64,000 nucleotides of DNA from Luteimonas vadosa (lineage in GTDB: Bacteria; Pseudomonadota; Gammaproteobacteria; Xanthomonadales; Xanthomonadaceae), in contig NZ_BAABJY010000001.1 of assembly GCF_039543545.1 (NCBI RefSeq), positions 992,001-1,056,000 of the forward strand. The letters run 5' to 3'. Shown here piece after piece: positions 37,861 through 48,831 of the stretch. The notes under the pieces are model-generated. The model did not search any database and was not told where the DNA came from. It saw only the letters and a list, made by a program, of their open reading frames with translations. Each line of letters starts with the position of its first letter. The first letter of the stretch is position 1. The translations under genes were made by a program, and so were the position numbers.

Positions 37861-39777
37861 TCACCAACCGCCGCCGCCGCCGCCGCCCCCACCGCCTCCG
37901 GATCCGCCGCCAGAGCTACCGCTCGACCCGCCCGAACTCGACCCGGGCGCCGTGGACGACGACGAGATCGCGCTGCCTAGGCTGCTGCCGAGGCTGCTGG
38001 TGAACCCGGCCAGCCCCCGGCCGCTGCCGAAGTCGTGGCTGCCGTGGTACCAGCTCGGGGTGGCCGCCTCCTGCTGTGCCGCGGTGGGCAGGGCTTCGGC
38101 GAAACGCTGCGCCCAGGCCTGCTCGACGTCCAGCGCGAAGGCGTACGGCAGGTAGGCGGCGAAGAGCTCCGGCCGGGCGTCGAGGTGGTAGCGGGCATCC
38201 AGTTCCTGCTTCTCGGCCACCCCCAGGTACCAGCGGAAGCCCTCGATCTGATCGAGCAACTTGGCGCCGTCCTGCGTGGGCGCTTTCATCCAGTGGTAGA
38301 ACGCGATGTTGGTGCCGATCAGCAGCAGGAAGGCCACCGCCAGTCCGGCACCGCCGATGAAGGCCAGTGCGACCAGGCCGGCGAGCTCGAACAACAGGAA
38401 TGGAAGCGCGAACGCACTGGTGAACACCGCGCCGATCCGTTGCAGGGCGCTGCGGGCGCTGCGCAAGGCCGCGAGCGCCATCATCGAGAAGGCATAGGCG
38501 CCGAAACTCCACCCGGTGAGCCAGAACAGCAGGAACAGGGCCGCGAACTTCATGTCGCCCGGGATCGACACGATGGCCAGCAACAGGGTGGCCAGCGAAA
38601 TCAACAGTCCCGGGGCCAGTTTCCTGCCGTGCGTGTTGAAGTACTTCTTCTCGTAATCGGCGGCAAGCGCGGCCTTGTGCGCCTTGATCGCCGCCTGCAT
38701 CTTCGCGTGGATGGATTGCTTCAGGGTGAGCGGCTGCCCGTCGCGGAACAGCGACAGGATGATGGCGCGTTCCCCCGGCGCCAGCGCGACCTGCTTGCCG
38801 GTGGGGCGCAGGGTGATGACCTTCTTGTCGTCCTCCTCGATCTCGAGGCCACCCTTGGCGGCGAGGCCGAGGATCGCGGCGGCGAAGGTGTCCTTGTCGT
38901 AGCCCATGCGCCGGATGAAACGCAGCGAGGCGGGCGAATAACCGCGCGGCGGCTCGTACAACGGCACTTGCACGCCGCGCGCGGGGTCGCGGCCGTAGCG
39001 GACCCACGCGATGCCGTAGTACAGCCAGAGCAGCAGCAACCCGGCCGCGGCCGCGACCAGCTGGCTGTTGTCGGCGAGCAGCCACGACAGGCGTTGCCTC
39101 CGGGTCGGTTCCGCGATGACGCCCTTGGGAAATTCGAGCACCAGGCTCAGCCCCTGGCTTGGCATCAACGGGCGCGTCGTGCGGTAGCGCGCGCCGCCGT
39201 CGAAGGTCGCCGCGGTCAGGTGGGCGTCCCGGGATCCCTGGAACCCCGTGTACCCGAAGGCCTCGAGCTGTTCGGCCGGGACGTCCCGCGGCAACCGGAC
39301 GGTCGCGCTGGCCTCGTCGATGGCGAAATCCCAGCCGTTGCCGGTGACATTCCAGTACAGCTCGTCGTGCGCATCGAAGAATCCGAGCTGCCTGGTGGTG
39401 CGGTAGCGGAAGCTGTAGGTGTATTCCCCGGGGGCCAGGAACACGTGCTCGCTGCCGAAGTACACCCGTACGCCATTGGCCAGCGTTTCGGTATGCCACG
39501 ATTCGCTGCGGCCGTCGCGCTGCGCCGACAGCGGCTCGAACGCGACCTTGTAACCGTGGCCGAGCGGATCCTTGTAGGTGGTCGGGAAATCTCGGTAGAT
39601 GCCGCGACGGATGCGCTGGCCTTCGGCGCGTACCTGGATGGTCTCGGTGACGTCCATGCCGCCGTCGGCGCGGACCTGGATGTCGGCGTGGTAGCCGAGG
39701 ATGCGCTCGTCTGCCCGCACGCCGGAAGCCAGCAGTGCCAGCAGCGCCGCGCACCCCAGGCGCAGCAGGACGTTCAT
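37861..39777 (-). CDS. DUF2207 domain membrane protein with Gly-rich C-terminus
   Basis: A 638-residue protein: signal peptide (about 1-22), extracytoplasmic DUF2207 domain (about 25-225, with LGYHADIQVRADGGMDVTET and IYRDFPTTYKDPLG), a transmembrane segment near 245-262, a soluble segment, then several hydrophobic helices (about 400-500) and a C-terminal tail rich in Ser and Gly. The tail ends in eleven consecutive Gly and a final Trp, encoded by a CCG/GCC-type repeat near 37867-37900 on the plus strand. Such Gly-rich tails with a terminal Trp are common in DUF2207 and TPM-domain proteins. It overlaps lemA by 4 nt. Function unknown. Confidence 0.88.
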   Translation of the reverse strand: MNVLLRLGCAALLALLASGVRADERILGYHADIQVRADGGMDVTETIQVRAEGQRIRRGIYRDFPTTYKDPLGHGYKVAFEPLSAQRDGRSESWHTETLANGVRVYFGSEHVFLAPGEYTYSFRYRTTRQLGFFDAHDELYWNVTGNGWDFAIDEASATVRLPRDVPAEQLEAFGYTGFQGSRDAHLTAATFDGGARYRTTRPLMPSQGLSLVLEFPKGVIAEPTRRQRLSWLLADNSQLVAAAAGLLLLWLYYGIAWVRYGRDPARGVQVPLYEPPRGYSPASLRFIRRMGYDKDTFAAAILGLAAKGGLEIEEDDKKVITLRPTGKQVALAPGERAIILSLFRDGQPLTLKQSIHAKMQAAIKAHKAALAADYEKKYFNTHGRKLAPGLLISLATLLLAIVSIPGDMKFAALFLLFWLTGWSFGAYAFSMMALAALRSARSALQRIGAVFTSAFALPFLLFELAGLVALAFIGGAGLAVAFLLLIGTNIAFYHWMKAPTQDGAKLLDQIEGFRWYLGVAEKQELDARYHLDARPELFAAYLPYAFALDVEQAWAQRFAEALPTAAQQEAATPSWYHGSHDFGSGRGLAGFTSSLGSSLGSAISSSSTAPGSSSGGSSGSSGGGSGGGGGGGGGGGW

Positions 39778-40319
39778 AGATCAACCTCCGGCGCTTTCGC
39801 GATCCCATCGCCGCCGGCGAAGAACTCGCCGGGCTGGAACCCGAACAGCCGCGCGATGATCCAGTGCGGGAATTGCTGCTGGCGGTCGTTGTATTGGCGC
39901 ACGGAGCCGTTGTAGAAGCGCCGGGCCGATTGCAGGTGGTCCTCGATGACCACCAGCTGCCGGCTGAGGTCGGCGAAGTTCTCGCTGGCCTTGAGGTCGG
40001 GATAGGCTTCCGCGAGCGCGACCAGCCGGCCCAACCCGGATTCCAGCGCGGTTTCGGCGCGCGACTTCGCTTCGACGGTGCTGGCCGCGCGGCTGCGGCT
40101 GCGTTCCTCGGTCACCCGTTGCAGCGTGTCGCGTTCGTGGCCCGCGTAGGCCTTCACTGCGCTGACCAGGTTCGGCACCAGGTCATGGCGGCGCTGCAAC
40201 TGCACGTCGACATCGCTCCAGGCCGCGGCGACCTGGTTCCGGTCCTGCACCAGCCGGTTGAACAGCCAGACCACGCAGGCCAGCACGGCAACCATGCCCA
40301 TTCCCGCAACGATGTCCAT
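39774..40319 (-). CDS. LemA family protein
   Basis: A 181-residue protein with an N-terminal membrane segment (MDIVAGMGMVAVLACVVWLF) and the LemA helical domain: AWSDVDVQLQRRHDLVPNLVSAVKAYAGHE, LVALAEAYPDLKASENFADLSRQL, ARRFYNGSVRQYNDRQQQFPHW and the C-terminal FGFQPGEFF, all diagnostic. The ATG at 40319 is preferred because the upstream open frame is not protein-like. It is cotranscribed with the overlapping DUF2207 gene, a recurrent pair in bacteria of unknown function, possibly envelope stress. Confidence 0.93.
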   Translation of the reverse strand: MDIVAGMGMVAVLACVVWLFNRLVQDRNQVAAAWSDVDVQLQRRHDLVPNLVSAVKAYAGHERDTLQRVTEERSRSRAASTVEAKSRAETALESGLGRLVALAEAYPDLKASENFADLSRQLVVIEDHLQSARRFYNGSVRQYNDRQQQFPHWIIARLFGFQPGEFFAGGDGIAKAPEVDL

Positions 40320-40497
40320 CAGGCTCCCCTGCTCGGTGTTCCGGGCCTTGGCGCGGTGCGGAGATCCGGGCGACCAGGGCGCCGCGGGCCCTGGCCCGCG
40401 ATTCGGTTGCGTCGAATCCCGTTGCAGGTCCACGTGGTGAGCCGCGATTTCCGGACGCGGACCTGCCTCCCCGCCGCGTCCCGAGTGGGGGAACCGG

Positions 40498-40528
40498 AAA
40501 AAAAGAAGCCCCGCGTACGCGGGGCTTC
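40498..40528 (-). terminator. intrinsic terminator of the TM_helix gene
   Basis: GAAGCCCCGC (40505-40514), loop gtac, GCGGGGCTTC (40519-40528), with an A7 tract at 40498-40504 that reads as T7 on the minus strand. It ends the gene at 40552-42144. Confidence 0.88.
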
Positions 40529-40551
40529 GAATTGCACGTGCGTGGTGAGCC

Positions 40552-42144
40552 CTACAGCGGGCGATTGTCCTTGCCGCGCAGGTAATCGTCGCTCCAGCGC
40601 TGGGCCACCTTGCCGGCGGCCTCGCGCCCGCCGAGACCGAAGGCCAGGGCGACCGCAACGGCGACCGCGCCGAGCACCAGTCCGAAGGCGAGGTTGACGA
40701 TCTCGTCGGCGATGCCCATCGCCCGCAGGCCCATGGCGATCACCAGGCCGAGGATGGCCACCCGCGCGATGCGAGACAAGCCGACCGCACGGTCCGGATT
40801 GGCGCGCTGGATCGCTTCGGCGGCCACGTTCGCCAGCCAGTAGCCCACCACGAAGATCACCAGGCCGAGCAGGATGTCGGCGCCGAAGGCGATGAAGGTC
40901 TCCAGCAGGTCGCGGACACCGTCGAAGCCGAGCAGGGCCGCGGCTTCGACCGTGGCGAACAGCATGATGAAGAACAGCGCCACGTGGCCCGCCAGCGCGG
41001 ACAGCGTGGTGCCGCCGGTGTCAGCCGTCGCGGAGCCGATCGGCGGGGGCGGTGCCGTGTCGCCGACGGCGGGCGCATAGGACTCCGCGGCAGGCGAGCT
41101 GACGGTCGTCCCGCCCGAGGTCGGCGCCGAGGCGAAGGCATGGCCCAGGCCGATGCGCTCCGGGATGCGGTCGAAGCCGAGGTTGGCCATCAGGCGCGTG
41201 ACCAGTCCGGCGACGAAGCGGCCGACGAACCATGCGATCAGCAGGATCGCGGCAGCCGCGAGCACGTTCGGCACGGCCTGCAGGAACACGTCGAGCATGC
41301 CGGTCAGTGGCGCGGAGATGGCCTGGATCTGGAGTGCGTCGAGCGCCGCGATCAGGGTCGGGACGATCACCAGGATGAAGGCCAGGGTGCCGCCGAGTTC
41401 TGAAAGCTTGAGCCCCTCGGTCTCCTCGTGCGACTCGCTGAAGCGGTCGACGCCAGTCGCCGCCAGCAGGTTGCTGACCAGGCCGCGCACGACCTTGGCG
41501 ACCAGGTAGCCGACGAAGCCGATCACCACCGCGGCGAACAGGTTCGGCAGGATGCCGAGCAGGCTGCCGGTCATGTTGGTCAGCGGCGCCATTAGGCCGT
41601 CGATCTGCAGCGTGCCGACGATCGCGGGCAGGAACAGCAGCAGCACCAGCCAGTAGGCCACGTTGCCCATTGATTGCGACAGCGGCTTCATATCCGCGCT
41701 CTCGGACAGCTTTTCATCCAGCCTGGTCGCGCCCAGCGACCGGTTGACCACGGTGCGCACGATGGTCGCCACCAGCCAGGCCAGCAGCGCGAGGCCGGCC
41801 GCCAGCAGGAGGCGCGGCAAGTACATCATCACCGTGCCGGCGAGCGTGGTCAGCGGACCGGATACGCCGTCGATGCGCAGCACGCTGAACATGCCGATGA
41901 CCGCGAGCAGCAGGATCGCCCAGAAAACGACGCGCCCGGCGATCTTCTCGAAGTCGATGCTCGACTCGGTCTGCGAAGCCAGCCGCGCATTGGTGTTCAG
42001 CGCCGCCAGCCCCTTGCGCGTCGCCGCGCTCGCGGCCAGCGCCACGATCCATCCCACCAGGAGGATGGCGAGCGCGCCCAGGATGTTGGGCAGGTAGACG
42101 CCCAGTGATGTCTGCAAGGACTCTTGCCAGGTGACAGGTTCCAT
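40552..42144 (-). CDS. TM_helix-repeat membrane protein related to mechanosensitive channels
   Basis: A 530-residue inner-membrane protein built from five copies of a ~90-residue unit (conserved TM_helix type, PF05552-like). Each begins with an LP/VPN-type helix start and a long hydrophobic helix: near residues 18, 108, 198, 290 and 421, with spacings about 90, 90, 92 and 131. The fourth and fifth are separated by a Ser/Thr/Pro/Ala-rich linker (about 338-380). The end (LGAVAVAVALAFGLGGREAAGK) resembles the TM3 pore helix of MscS, but the soluble MscS beta-domain is absent. GGAGGGG precedes the chosen ATG at 42144. Annotated in relatives as a mechanosensitive channel family protein; channel activity is not shown by sequence. 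Confidence 0.8.
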   Translation of the reverse strand: MEPVTWQESLQTSLGVYLPNILGALAILLVGWIVALAASAATRKGLAALNTNARLASQTESSIDFEKIAGRVVFWAILLLAVIGMFSVLRIDGVSGPLTTLAGTVMMYLPRLLLAAGLALLAWLVATIVRTVVNRSLGATRLDEKLSESADMKPLSQSMGNVAYWLVLLLFLPAIVGTLQIDGLMAPLTNMTGSLLGILPNLFAAVVIGFVGYLVAKVVRGLVSNLLAATGVDRFSESHEETEGLKLSELGGTLAFILVIVPTLIAALDALQIQAISAPLTGMLDVFLQAVPNVLAAAAILLIAWFVGRFVAGLVTRLMANLGFDRIPERIGLGHAFASAPTSGGTTVSSPAAESYAPAVGDTAPPPPIGSATADTGGTTLSALAGHVALFFIMLFATVEAAALLGFDGVRDLLETFIAFGADILLGLVIFVVGYWLANVAAEAIQRANPDRAVGLSRIARVAILGLVIAMGLRAMGIADEIVNLAFGLVLGAVAVAVALAFGLGGREAAGKVAQRWSDDYLRGKDNRPL

Positions 42145-42380
42145 CGATTTCCCCTCCAGTGAGCGTGCGGATCGCTGCGGGCTTCCGGCCCGGGCCGGCC
42201 AAGGCAGCGACCGAGAGTGACCCGGTGGCTCCCTCACATTGCCGCACGGGGGGTGAACAAAGTGTTTTTCGGGGTCGTGGGCCGCGGCCCGGCCGGAGCC
42301 GGAGGGCCGCCAAGGCGCGGGCGCGGCTCCGTCCCCAGGGTGCGGCGGGACCCGCGACGAACCGTCCCGAAGCAAGGCCC

Positions 42381-42415
42381 AAACGAAATCGCCCCGCGGC
42401 AAGCGGGGCGATTTC
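42381..42415 (-). terminator. intrinsic terminator of hppA
   Basis: GAAATCGCCCCGC (42385-42397), loop ggcaa, GCGGGGCGATTTC (42403-42415): perfect 13-bp stem, with a short T-rich tail on the minus strand (GTTT). It lies 24 bp past the hppA stop. The remaining 42145-42438 gap shows nothing else convincing. Confidence 0.75.
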
Positions 42416-42438
42416 ATGAAGCGACATCGAACGTCCTG

Positions 42439-44493
<2,055 letters not shown>

Positions 44494-44677
44494 GAAATCT
44501 CCCCAGATCGACATGAATAAACCGGGCGACTATCGCACAGGCCCGGCGCAGGGGGTACCCGGGGCCCGGCGGGGGCCCCGGGATGCGTGCCACGGCCGCG
44601 GCCCGGGCCGTGGAGGGGCAGTTCAGCCCGCCCATGCGAGGCTGGCCGCCGATTCCATTGCGTCAGGAGTGCCCCCC

Positions 44678-45190
44678 ATGCGACTTTCCCTACTGGCCGC
44701 CGCGGCAGCGCTCGTTGCCGGGCCGGTGCTGGCAGCCGACCCGAAGCCCGAGATCAGCCGACCGGCCGCGACGCCGCAGGCCGTCGGCGCCGCCCACACC
44801 CTGCGCCAGATCCCGGAAGCCTGTGCGCGCCTCGAGGGCATGTTCACCGGCCAGGCGGCGGAACCGTACAAGTTCGCGGTGGTGCGCACCAGCGCCAGCT
44901 GCCAGGCGCGTGCGCGCTTCGTGGACGCCGCCAAGGCGAAGCCGTCGCCGGCGTCGGGCTGGAAGCTCAACGACCTGATCCGCGTCCCGAACGCCGGGTG
45001 CCCCTCGCAGGAGGCCGTGGTGCGCGTGTGGCGGAAGCCCACCGGGAACGCCCCGCCCAAACTCGATGCCCAGGGCAGGTCGCGGATCTATCTGCAGGAG
45101 TCCAAGGAAGCCGCGGCGGCGGGCAAGCTGGCAGCCATCCCGATGTTCGCCGCCGAGATGGGCGTCGCGGGCAAGGCCTGCACGTCCTAG
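44678..45190 (+). CDS. hypothetical secreted protein
   Basis: I do not recognise a family. The 170-residue protein has a clear signal peptide (MRLSLLAAAAALVAGPVLAA) and a mature part with four cysteines, spaced to make two disulfides: IPEACARLE, SASCQARAR, NAGCPSQEA and GKACTS at the C-terminus. A good ribosome site AGGAG precedes the ATG. The mature domain is rich in Ala, Lys and Pro and has no membrane segment, so it is probably a soluble periplasmic protein. It is divergent from hppA. The 153 bp up to pfp (45191-45343) contain GC-rich imperfect palindromes but no gene. Confidence 0.75.
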   Translation: MRLSLLAAAAALVAGPVLAADPKPEISRPAATPQAVGAAHTLRQIPEACARLEGMFTGQAAEPYKFAVVRTSASCQARARFVDAAKAKPSPASGWKLNDLIRVPNAGCPSQEAVVRVWRKPTGNAPPKLDAQGRSRIYLQESKEAAAAGKLAAIPMFAAEMGVAGKACTS

Positions 45191-45343
45191 GCGCAGTTTG
45201 CAGCCACGGCTAGCGTGGCCGAAGGCCGCGCGGGACCCGCCCGCAGCGGGCCCACCTAAGGGTCGTGCCACGGACACCAGCAGCATCGGGGAGCGCCGGG
45301 CGCGAGCGCAGCGAGTCGCCCCACAGGCCCGTGCCGCGACGGC

Positions 45344-46600
45344 TCAGCCCTTCCAGGGCTCCAGCCGCTGGCGCAGGACCTCGTTGCGCAGCGTCACGTA
45401 CCGGGGCAGTCCGTCCTTGCCGTACGGCGGATACGCCTCGCCACGGATCAGCGGTTCCAGGTAGGCGCGCGCCTTGGCGGTGATGCCGTAGCCGTCCCGG
45501 CGGATGAAGGCGGCAGGCATCGTCTTCTCGCGGTTGGCGATCTTTTCCAGCGGCGCCGGTTCGATCTTCCAGCGGTAGGGTGCGTCGGAGGTACGGACGA
45601 TCACCGGCATGGTCGCGTTGCGACCGTCCAGGGCGAACCGCACCGCCGCCTTGCCAACCGCGAGGGCGTGGTCCAGGTCGGTTTGCGATGCGATGTGGCG
45701 GGCGGACCGCTGCAGGTAATCGGGCAGGGTCCAGTGCACTTTCATGCCAAGCGCGTCCTTGACCCGACCGGCGAGGTGGGAGGCAACGCCGCCCAGCTGG
45801 GTATGCCCGAACGAGTCCTTGCCGCCGCCGGCATCGGCGACGAAGCGGCCATCGGCGGTCCGGATGCCTTCGCTGGCGACCACGACGCAATGACCGACCC
45901 GTGCGACGGTCTTCTCGACCCGGGCGAGGAAGTCGGCCTCGTCGTACGTTCTCTCGGGGAACAGGATCAGGTGGGGTGCCTGGTCGCCACCCTCGCCCGC
46001 CAGGCCGGCAGCCGCCGCCAGCCAGCCGGCATGGCGCCCCATGGCCTCGTAGACGAACACCTTGGTCGAGGTTTCGGCCATGGCCGCGACGTCCAGGGCG
46101 GCTTCGCGCACCGAGATCGCCGTGTACTTGGCGGCCGAGCCGAATCCCGGGCAGCAGTCCGTCACCGCCAGGTCGTTGTCGACCGTCTTCGGCACGCCGA
46201 TGCAGGTCAGCGGATAGTCGAACTCCCTGGCCAGTTGCGACACCTTGTGCGCGGTGTCGGCCGAGTCGTTGCCGCCGTTGTAGAGGAAGTACCGGACGTC
46301 GTGCGCCCGCAGCACGTCCAGCAGGCGCTCGTACCTGGCGCGGTCGTCCTCGAGCGACTTGAGCTTGTAGCGGCAGGTGCCGAACGCGCCGCCGGGGGTG
46401 TGCGCCAGGGCGCGGATGGCGGCGGCGGATTCCTTGGAGGTGTCCACCAGCTCTTCGCGCAGGGCGCCCAGGATGCCGTTGCGCGCGGCCAGCACCTTGA
46501 CCTTGCGCGCGCGCGCCTCGGCGACCACCGCCGATGCCGTGGCATTGATGACGGCGGTGACGCCGCCGCTTTGCGCGTAGAGCAGGGTTCCGGCGGCCAT
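45344..46600 (-). CDS. pfp: pyrophosphate-dependent 6-phosphofructokinase
   Basis: Reversibly phosphorylates fructose 6-phosphate with PPi in place of ATP. The 418-residue protein starts MAAGTLLYAQSGGVTAVINA. The phosphoryl-donor loop reads YNGGNDSADT rather than the GGDGS of ATP enzymes, and GVPKTVDNDL has the Lys that marks PPi-dependent forms. Further motifs: EAMGRHAGWLAAAAGLA and LPDYLQRSARH. The start at 46600 is chosen because the preceding in-frame codons are unconserved. It is divergent from adk across 108 bp. With ppa and hppA nearby it indicates PPi-based energy conservation; Xanthomonads are known to use PPi-PFK because they lack a standard PfkA. Confidence 0.95.
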   Translation of the reverse strand: MAAGTLLYAQSGGVTAVINATASAVVAEARARKVKVLAARNGILGALREELVDTSKESAAAIRALAHTPGGAFGTCRYKLKSLEDDRARYERLLDVLRAHDVRYFLYNGGNDSADTAHKVSQLAREFDYPLTCIGVPKTVDNDLAVTDCCPGFGSAAKYTAISVREAALDVAAMAETSTKVFVYEAMGRHAGWLAAAAGLAGEGGDQAPHLILFPERTYDEADFLARVEKTVARVGHCVVVASEGIRTADGRFVADAGGGKDSFGHTQLGGVASHLAGRVKDALGMKVHWTLPDYLQRSARHIASQTDLDHALAVGKAAVRFALDGRNATMPVIVRTSDAPYRWKIEPAPLEKIANREKTMPAAFIRRDGYGITAKARAYLEPLIRGEAYPPYGKDGLPRYVTLRNEVLRQRLEPWKG

Positions 46601-46708
46601 GTCTGTCTCGGGACGAAGTGGGATTGAGGTAAGCTGGCGCGGTCCACGCCGCGCGACGGGGAGTGTAACGTCCCGCGGCGACACGTATTTTCAGGTTTGG
46701 AGCAGAGC

Positions 46709-47287
46709 ATGCGACTGGTACTCCTGGGTGCGCCCGGGTCCGGCAAGGGCACGCAGGCGGGTCGTTTGAAGACCCACCTGCAGGTGCCCCACATTTCCAC
46801 CGGCGACCTCCTGCGGGCCGAAGTCGCCGCGGGCAGCAAGCTGGGACTCCAGGCCAAAGAAGTGATGGCGCGCGGCGACCTGGTCTCCGACGACATCCTG
46901 CTGGGGATGCTGGAGGCGCGCTTCTCGCAGCCCGACACCGACAACGGCTTCATCCTCGACGGCTACCCGCGCAACCTCGCCCAGGCCGCCGCGCTGGACG
47001 AGCTGCTGGTGCGCATCGGCCAGCCCATGGACATCGCCCTGCAGCTGGAGGTCGACAACGAGCTGCTGATTGAGCGCCTCGCCGGCCGCGCCCGCGAAGA
47101 GGGGCGTGCCGACGACAATCCCGAATCGGTGCGCAAGCGCCTGTGCATCTACGACGAGCAGACCGAGCCGGTGATCGACTTCTACCGCCAGCACGGCCAG
47201 CTGGTCGTGGTCGATGGCGTTGGCACCCTGGATGCGGTGTTCGAGCGCATCCTGGAGGCGATCGCGCCGGTGCGGGAGCTGGGCTGA
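46709..47287 (+). CDS. adk: adenylate kinase (short form)
   Basis: Interconverts ATP + AMP and 2 ADP. The 192-residue protein has the P-loop GAPGSGKGTQAGRL, the AMP-binding STGDLLRAEVAAGSKLG and FILDGYPRNLAQA. It has a very short LID (AREEGRADDNPESVRKRL) in place of the ~30-residue LID of the E. coli enzyme, so it is the short type. A ribosome site GGAG lies eight bases before the ATG. It is divergent from pfp, so ATP/AMP and PPi metabolism genes are back to back. A palindromic repeat (47325-47351) lies between it and mpl. Confidence 0.97.
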   Translation: MRLVLLGAPGSGKGTQAGRLKTHLQVPHISTGDLLRAEVAAGSKLGLQAKEVMARGDLVSDDILLGMLEARFSQPDTDNGFILDGYPRNLAQAAALDELLVRIGQPMDIALQLEVDNELLIERLAGRAREEGRADDNPESVRKRLCIYDEQTEPVIDFYRQHGQLVVVDGVGTLDAVFERILEAIAPVRELG

Positions 47288-47324
47288 GGCGAGGCGCGCG
47301 GCGGTGCCGCGCAAGCGGGCTTTC

Positions 47325-47351
47325 CTCACCCCCCGCAAGCGGGGAGGTGAG
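47325..47351. repeat. intergenic palindromic repeat (REP-like hairpin)
   Basis: CTCACC (47325-47330) and GGTGAG (47346-47351) enclose an inner CCCC/GGGG stem around GCAAGC. It shares the pyrimidine-rich left arm and purine-rich right arm of the hairpin at 30022-30040, which suggests a dispersed family. No T tract follows. Confidence 0.5.
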
Positions 47352-47411
47352 TTGGTGCCATGCGGGAGATCCTTCGTTAGGCTGTATCGGCTCTTTTAGG
47401 AACATCTCGTC

Positions 47412-48776
47412 TTGAAGATCCATATTCTCGGGATTGCCGGCACCTTCATGGGCGGGGTCGCGGCATTGGCGCGCGAACTCGGCCATGCCGTCGAGGGCAC
47501 CGACCAGGCGATCTATCCGCCGATGTCGACGCAACTGGAAACGCTCGGCATTTCGCTCAGGCAGGGCTACCTGCCGGAACACATCGACGCCGGCTGCGAC
47601 GAGGTTGTCGTCGGCAACGCCCTGTCCCGCGGCAATCCCGCCGTGGAGCACGTGCTCGACCACGGGCTGCGTTACATCTCCGGCGCGCAATGGCTGTCCG
47701 AGCGCGTACTGCCCGGGCGTGACGTGCTCGCCGTCGCCGGGACCCATGGCAAGACCACCACCACGACGATCCTCGCCTACCTGTTGCAGGCAGCCGGGCG
47801 CGAGCCGGGCTTCCTGGTCGGCGGCGTGGCCGAGGACTTCGGGGTGTCCGCGCGCATCGGGCAGGGCCGGGAATTCGTGGTCGAGGCCGACGAATACGAC
47901 ACCGCGTTCTTCGACAAGCGCAGCAAGTTCGTCCATTACCGCCCGCTGGTGGCGATCCTCAACAACCTCGAGTTCGACCACGCCGACATCTTCCCCGACG
48001 TGGCCGCGATCCAGCGCCAGTTCCACCACCTAGTGCGCACGGTGCCCGGGCGCGGGCGCCTGGTCGTCAACGGGCACGACGCCCGCATCGCCGAGGTGCT
48101 GGCCATGGGCTGCTGGACGCCGGTGGAGCGCTTCGGCTTCGATGCCGGCTTCGAATGGAGCGCGCGGCTGGAGCGGCCCGATGGCAGCGCGTTCTCGGTA
48201 TCGCATCGCGGGGACGAGGTGGCGCGCGTCGAATGGCCCCTGCTCGGCGACCACAACGTGCTCAACGCGCTCGCCGCGCTGGCGGCCTGCGCCGCGGTCG
48301 AGGTGGATGTCGCCAGCGTCGCGCCCGCGCTGTCGGCGTTCCGCAGCGTCAAGCGGCGGATGGAACGACTGGGGGAGGGCGGTGGCGTCACGGTCTACGA
48401 CGACTTCGCCCACCATCCCACGGCGATCGCGACGACCCTCGCCGGGCTGCGTGCGAAGGTCGGCGCCGCCAGGATCCTGGTCGCGATGGAGCCGCGGAGC
48501 GCCTCGATGCGTTCGGGCGCGCACGCCGCGGCGCTGGCGCCATCGCTGGCCGGCGCCGATGCCGTGGTCTTCCTGCATCGGCCCGAGTTGGCCTGGGATG
48601 CCGGCGAGGTCGTCGCGTCGCTGGACTGCGATGCCGGCACCGTTCCGGATGTCGACGCGCTGGTCGCCGTCCTTCGCGGCAAGGTCCGCGACGGCGACCA
48701 TGTCGTGTTCATGTCCAATGGAGGATTCGATGACGCGCCCCGGCGCTTCCTCGCGGCGATACAGGCCGCCGACTGA
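47412..48776 (+). CDS. mpl: UDP-N-acetylmuramate:L-alanyl-gamma-D-glutamyl-meso-diaminopimelate ligase
   Basis: Recycles murein tripeptide by ligating it to UDP-MurNAc. The 454-residue Mur-ligase family protein starts at a TTG (MKIHILGIAGTFMGGVAAL) and has the P-loop AVAGTHGKTTTTTIL, the EADEYDTAFFDKRSKF signature that separates Mpl from MurC, NNLEFDHADIF, LLGDHNVLNALAALAA and VYDDFAHHPTAI. The TTG start is the only one that retains the Rossmann N-terminus. It follows adk by 124 bp on the same strand. It fits a peptidoglycan-recycling role. Confidence 0.96.
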   Translation: MKIHILGIAGTFMGGVAALARELGHAVEGTDQAIYPPMSTQLETLGISLRQGYLPEHIDAGCDEVVVGNALSRGNPAVEHVLDHGLRYISGAQWLSERVLPGRDVLAVAGTHGKTTTTTILAYLLQAAGREPGFLVGGVAEDFGVSARIGQGREFVVEADEYDTAFFDKRSKFVHYRPLVAILNNLEFDHADIFPDVAAIQRQFHHLVRTVPGRGRLVVNGHDARIAEVLAMGCWTPVERFGFDAGFEWSARLERPDGSAFSVSHRGDEVARVEWPLLGDHNVLNALAALAACAAVEVDVASVAPALSAFRSVKRRMERLGEGGGVTVYDDFAHHPTAIATTLAGLRAKVGAARILVAMEPRSASMRSGAHAAALAPSLAGADAVVFLHRPELAWDAGEVVASLDCDAGTVPDVDALVAVLRGKVRDGDHVVFMSNGGFDDAPRRFLAAIQAAD

Positions 48777-48831
48777 GCCGGGCCGCCTCTGGCCTACCCA
48801 TTGCACACGGTCCCGACGCTAGCATTCGCGC

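Noticed and set aside
45191..45343. Possible tRNA or small RNA in the pfp-hypothetical gap
   Set aside because: Palindromic GC-rich segments are present but no cloverleaf, TTC loop or T tract is visible.
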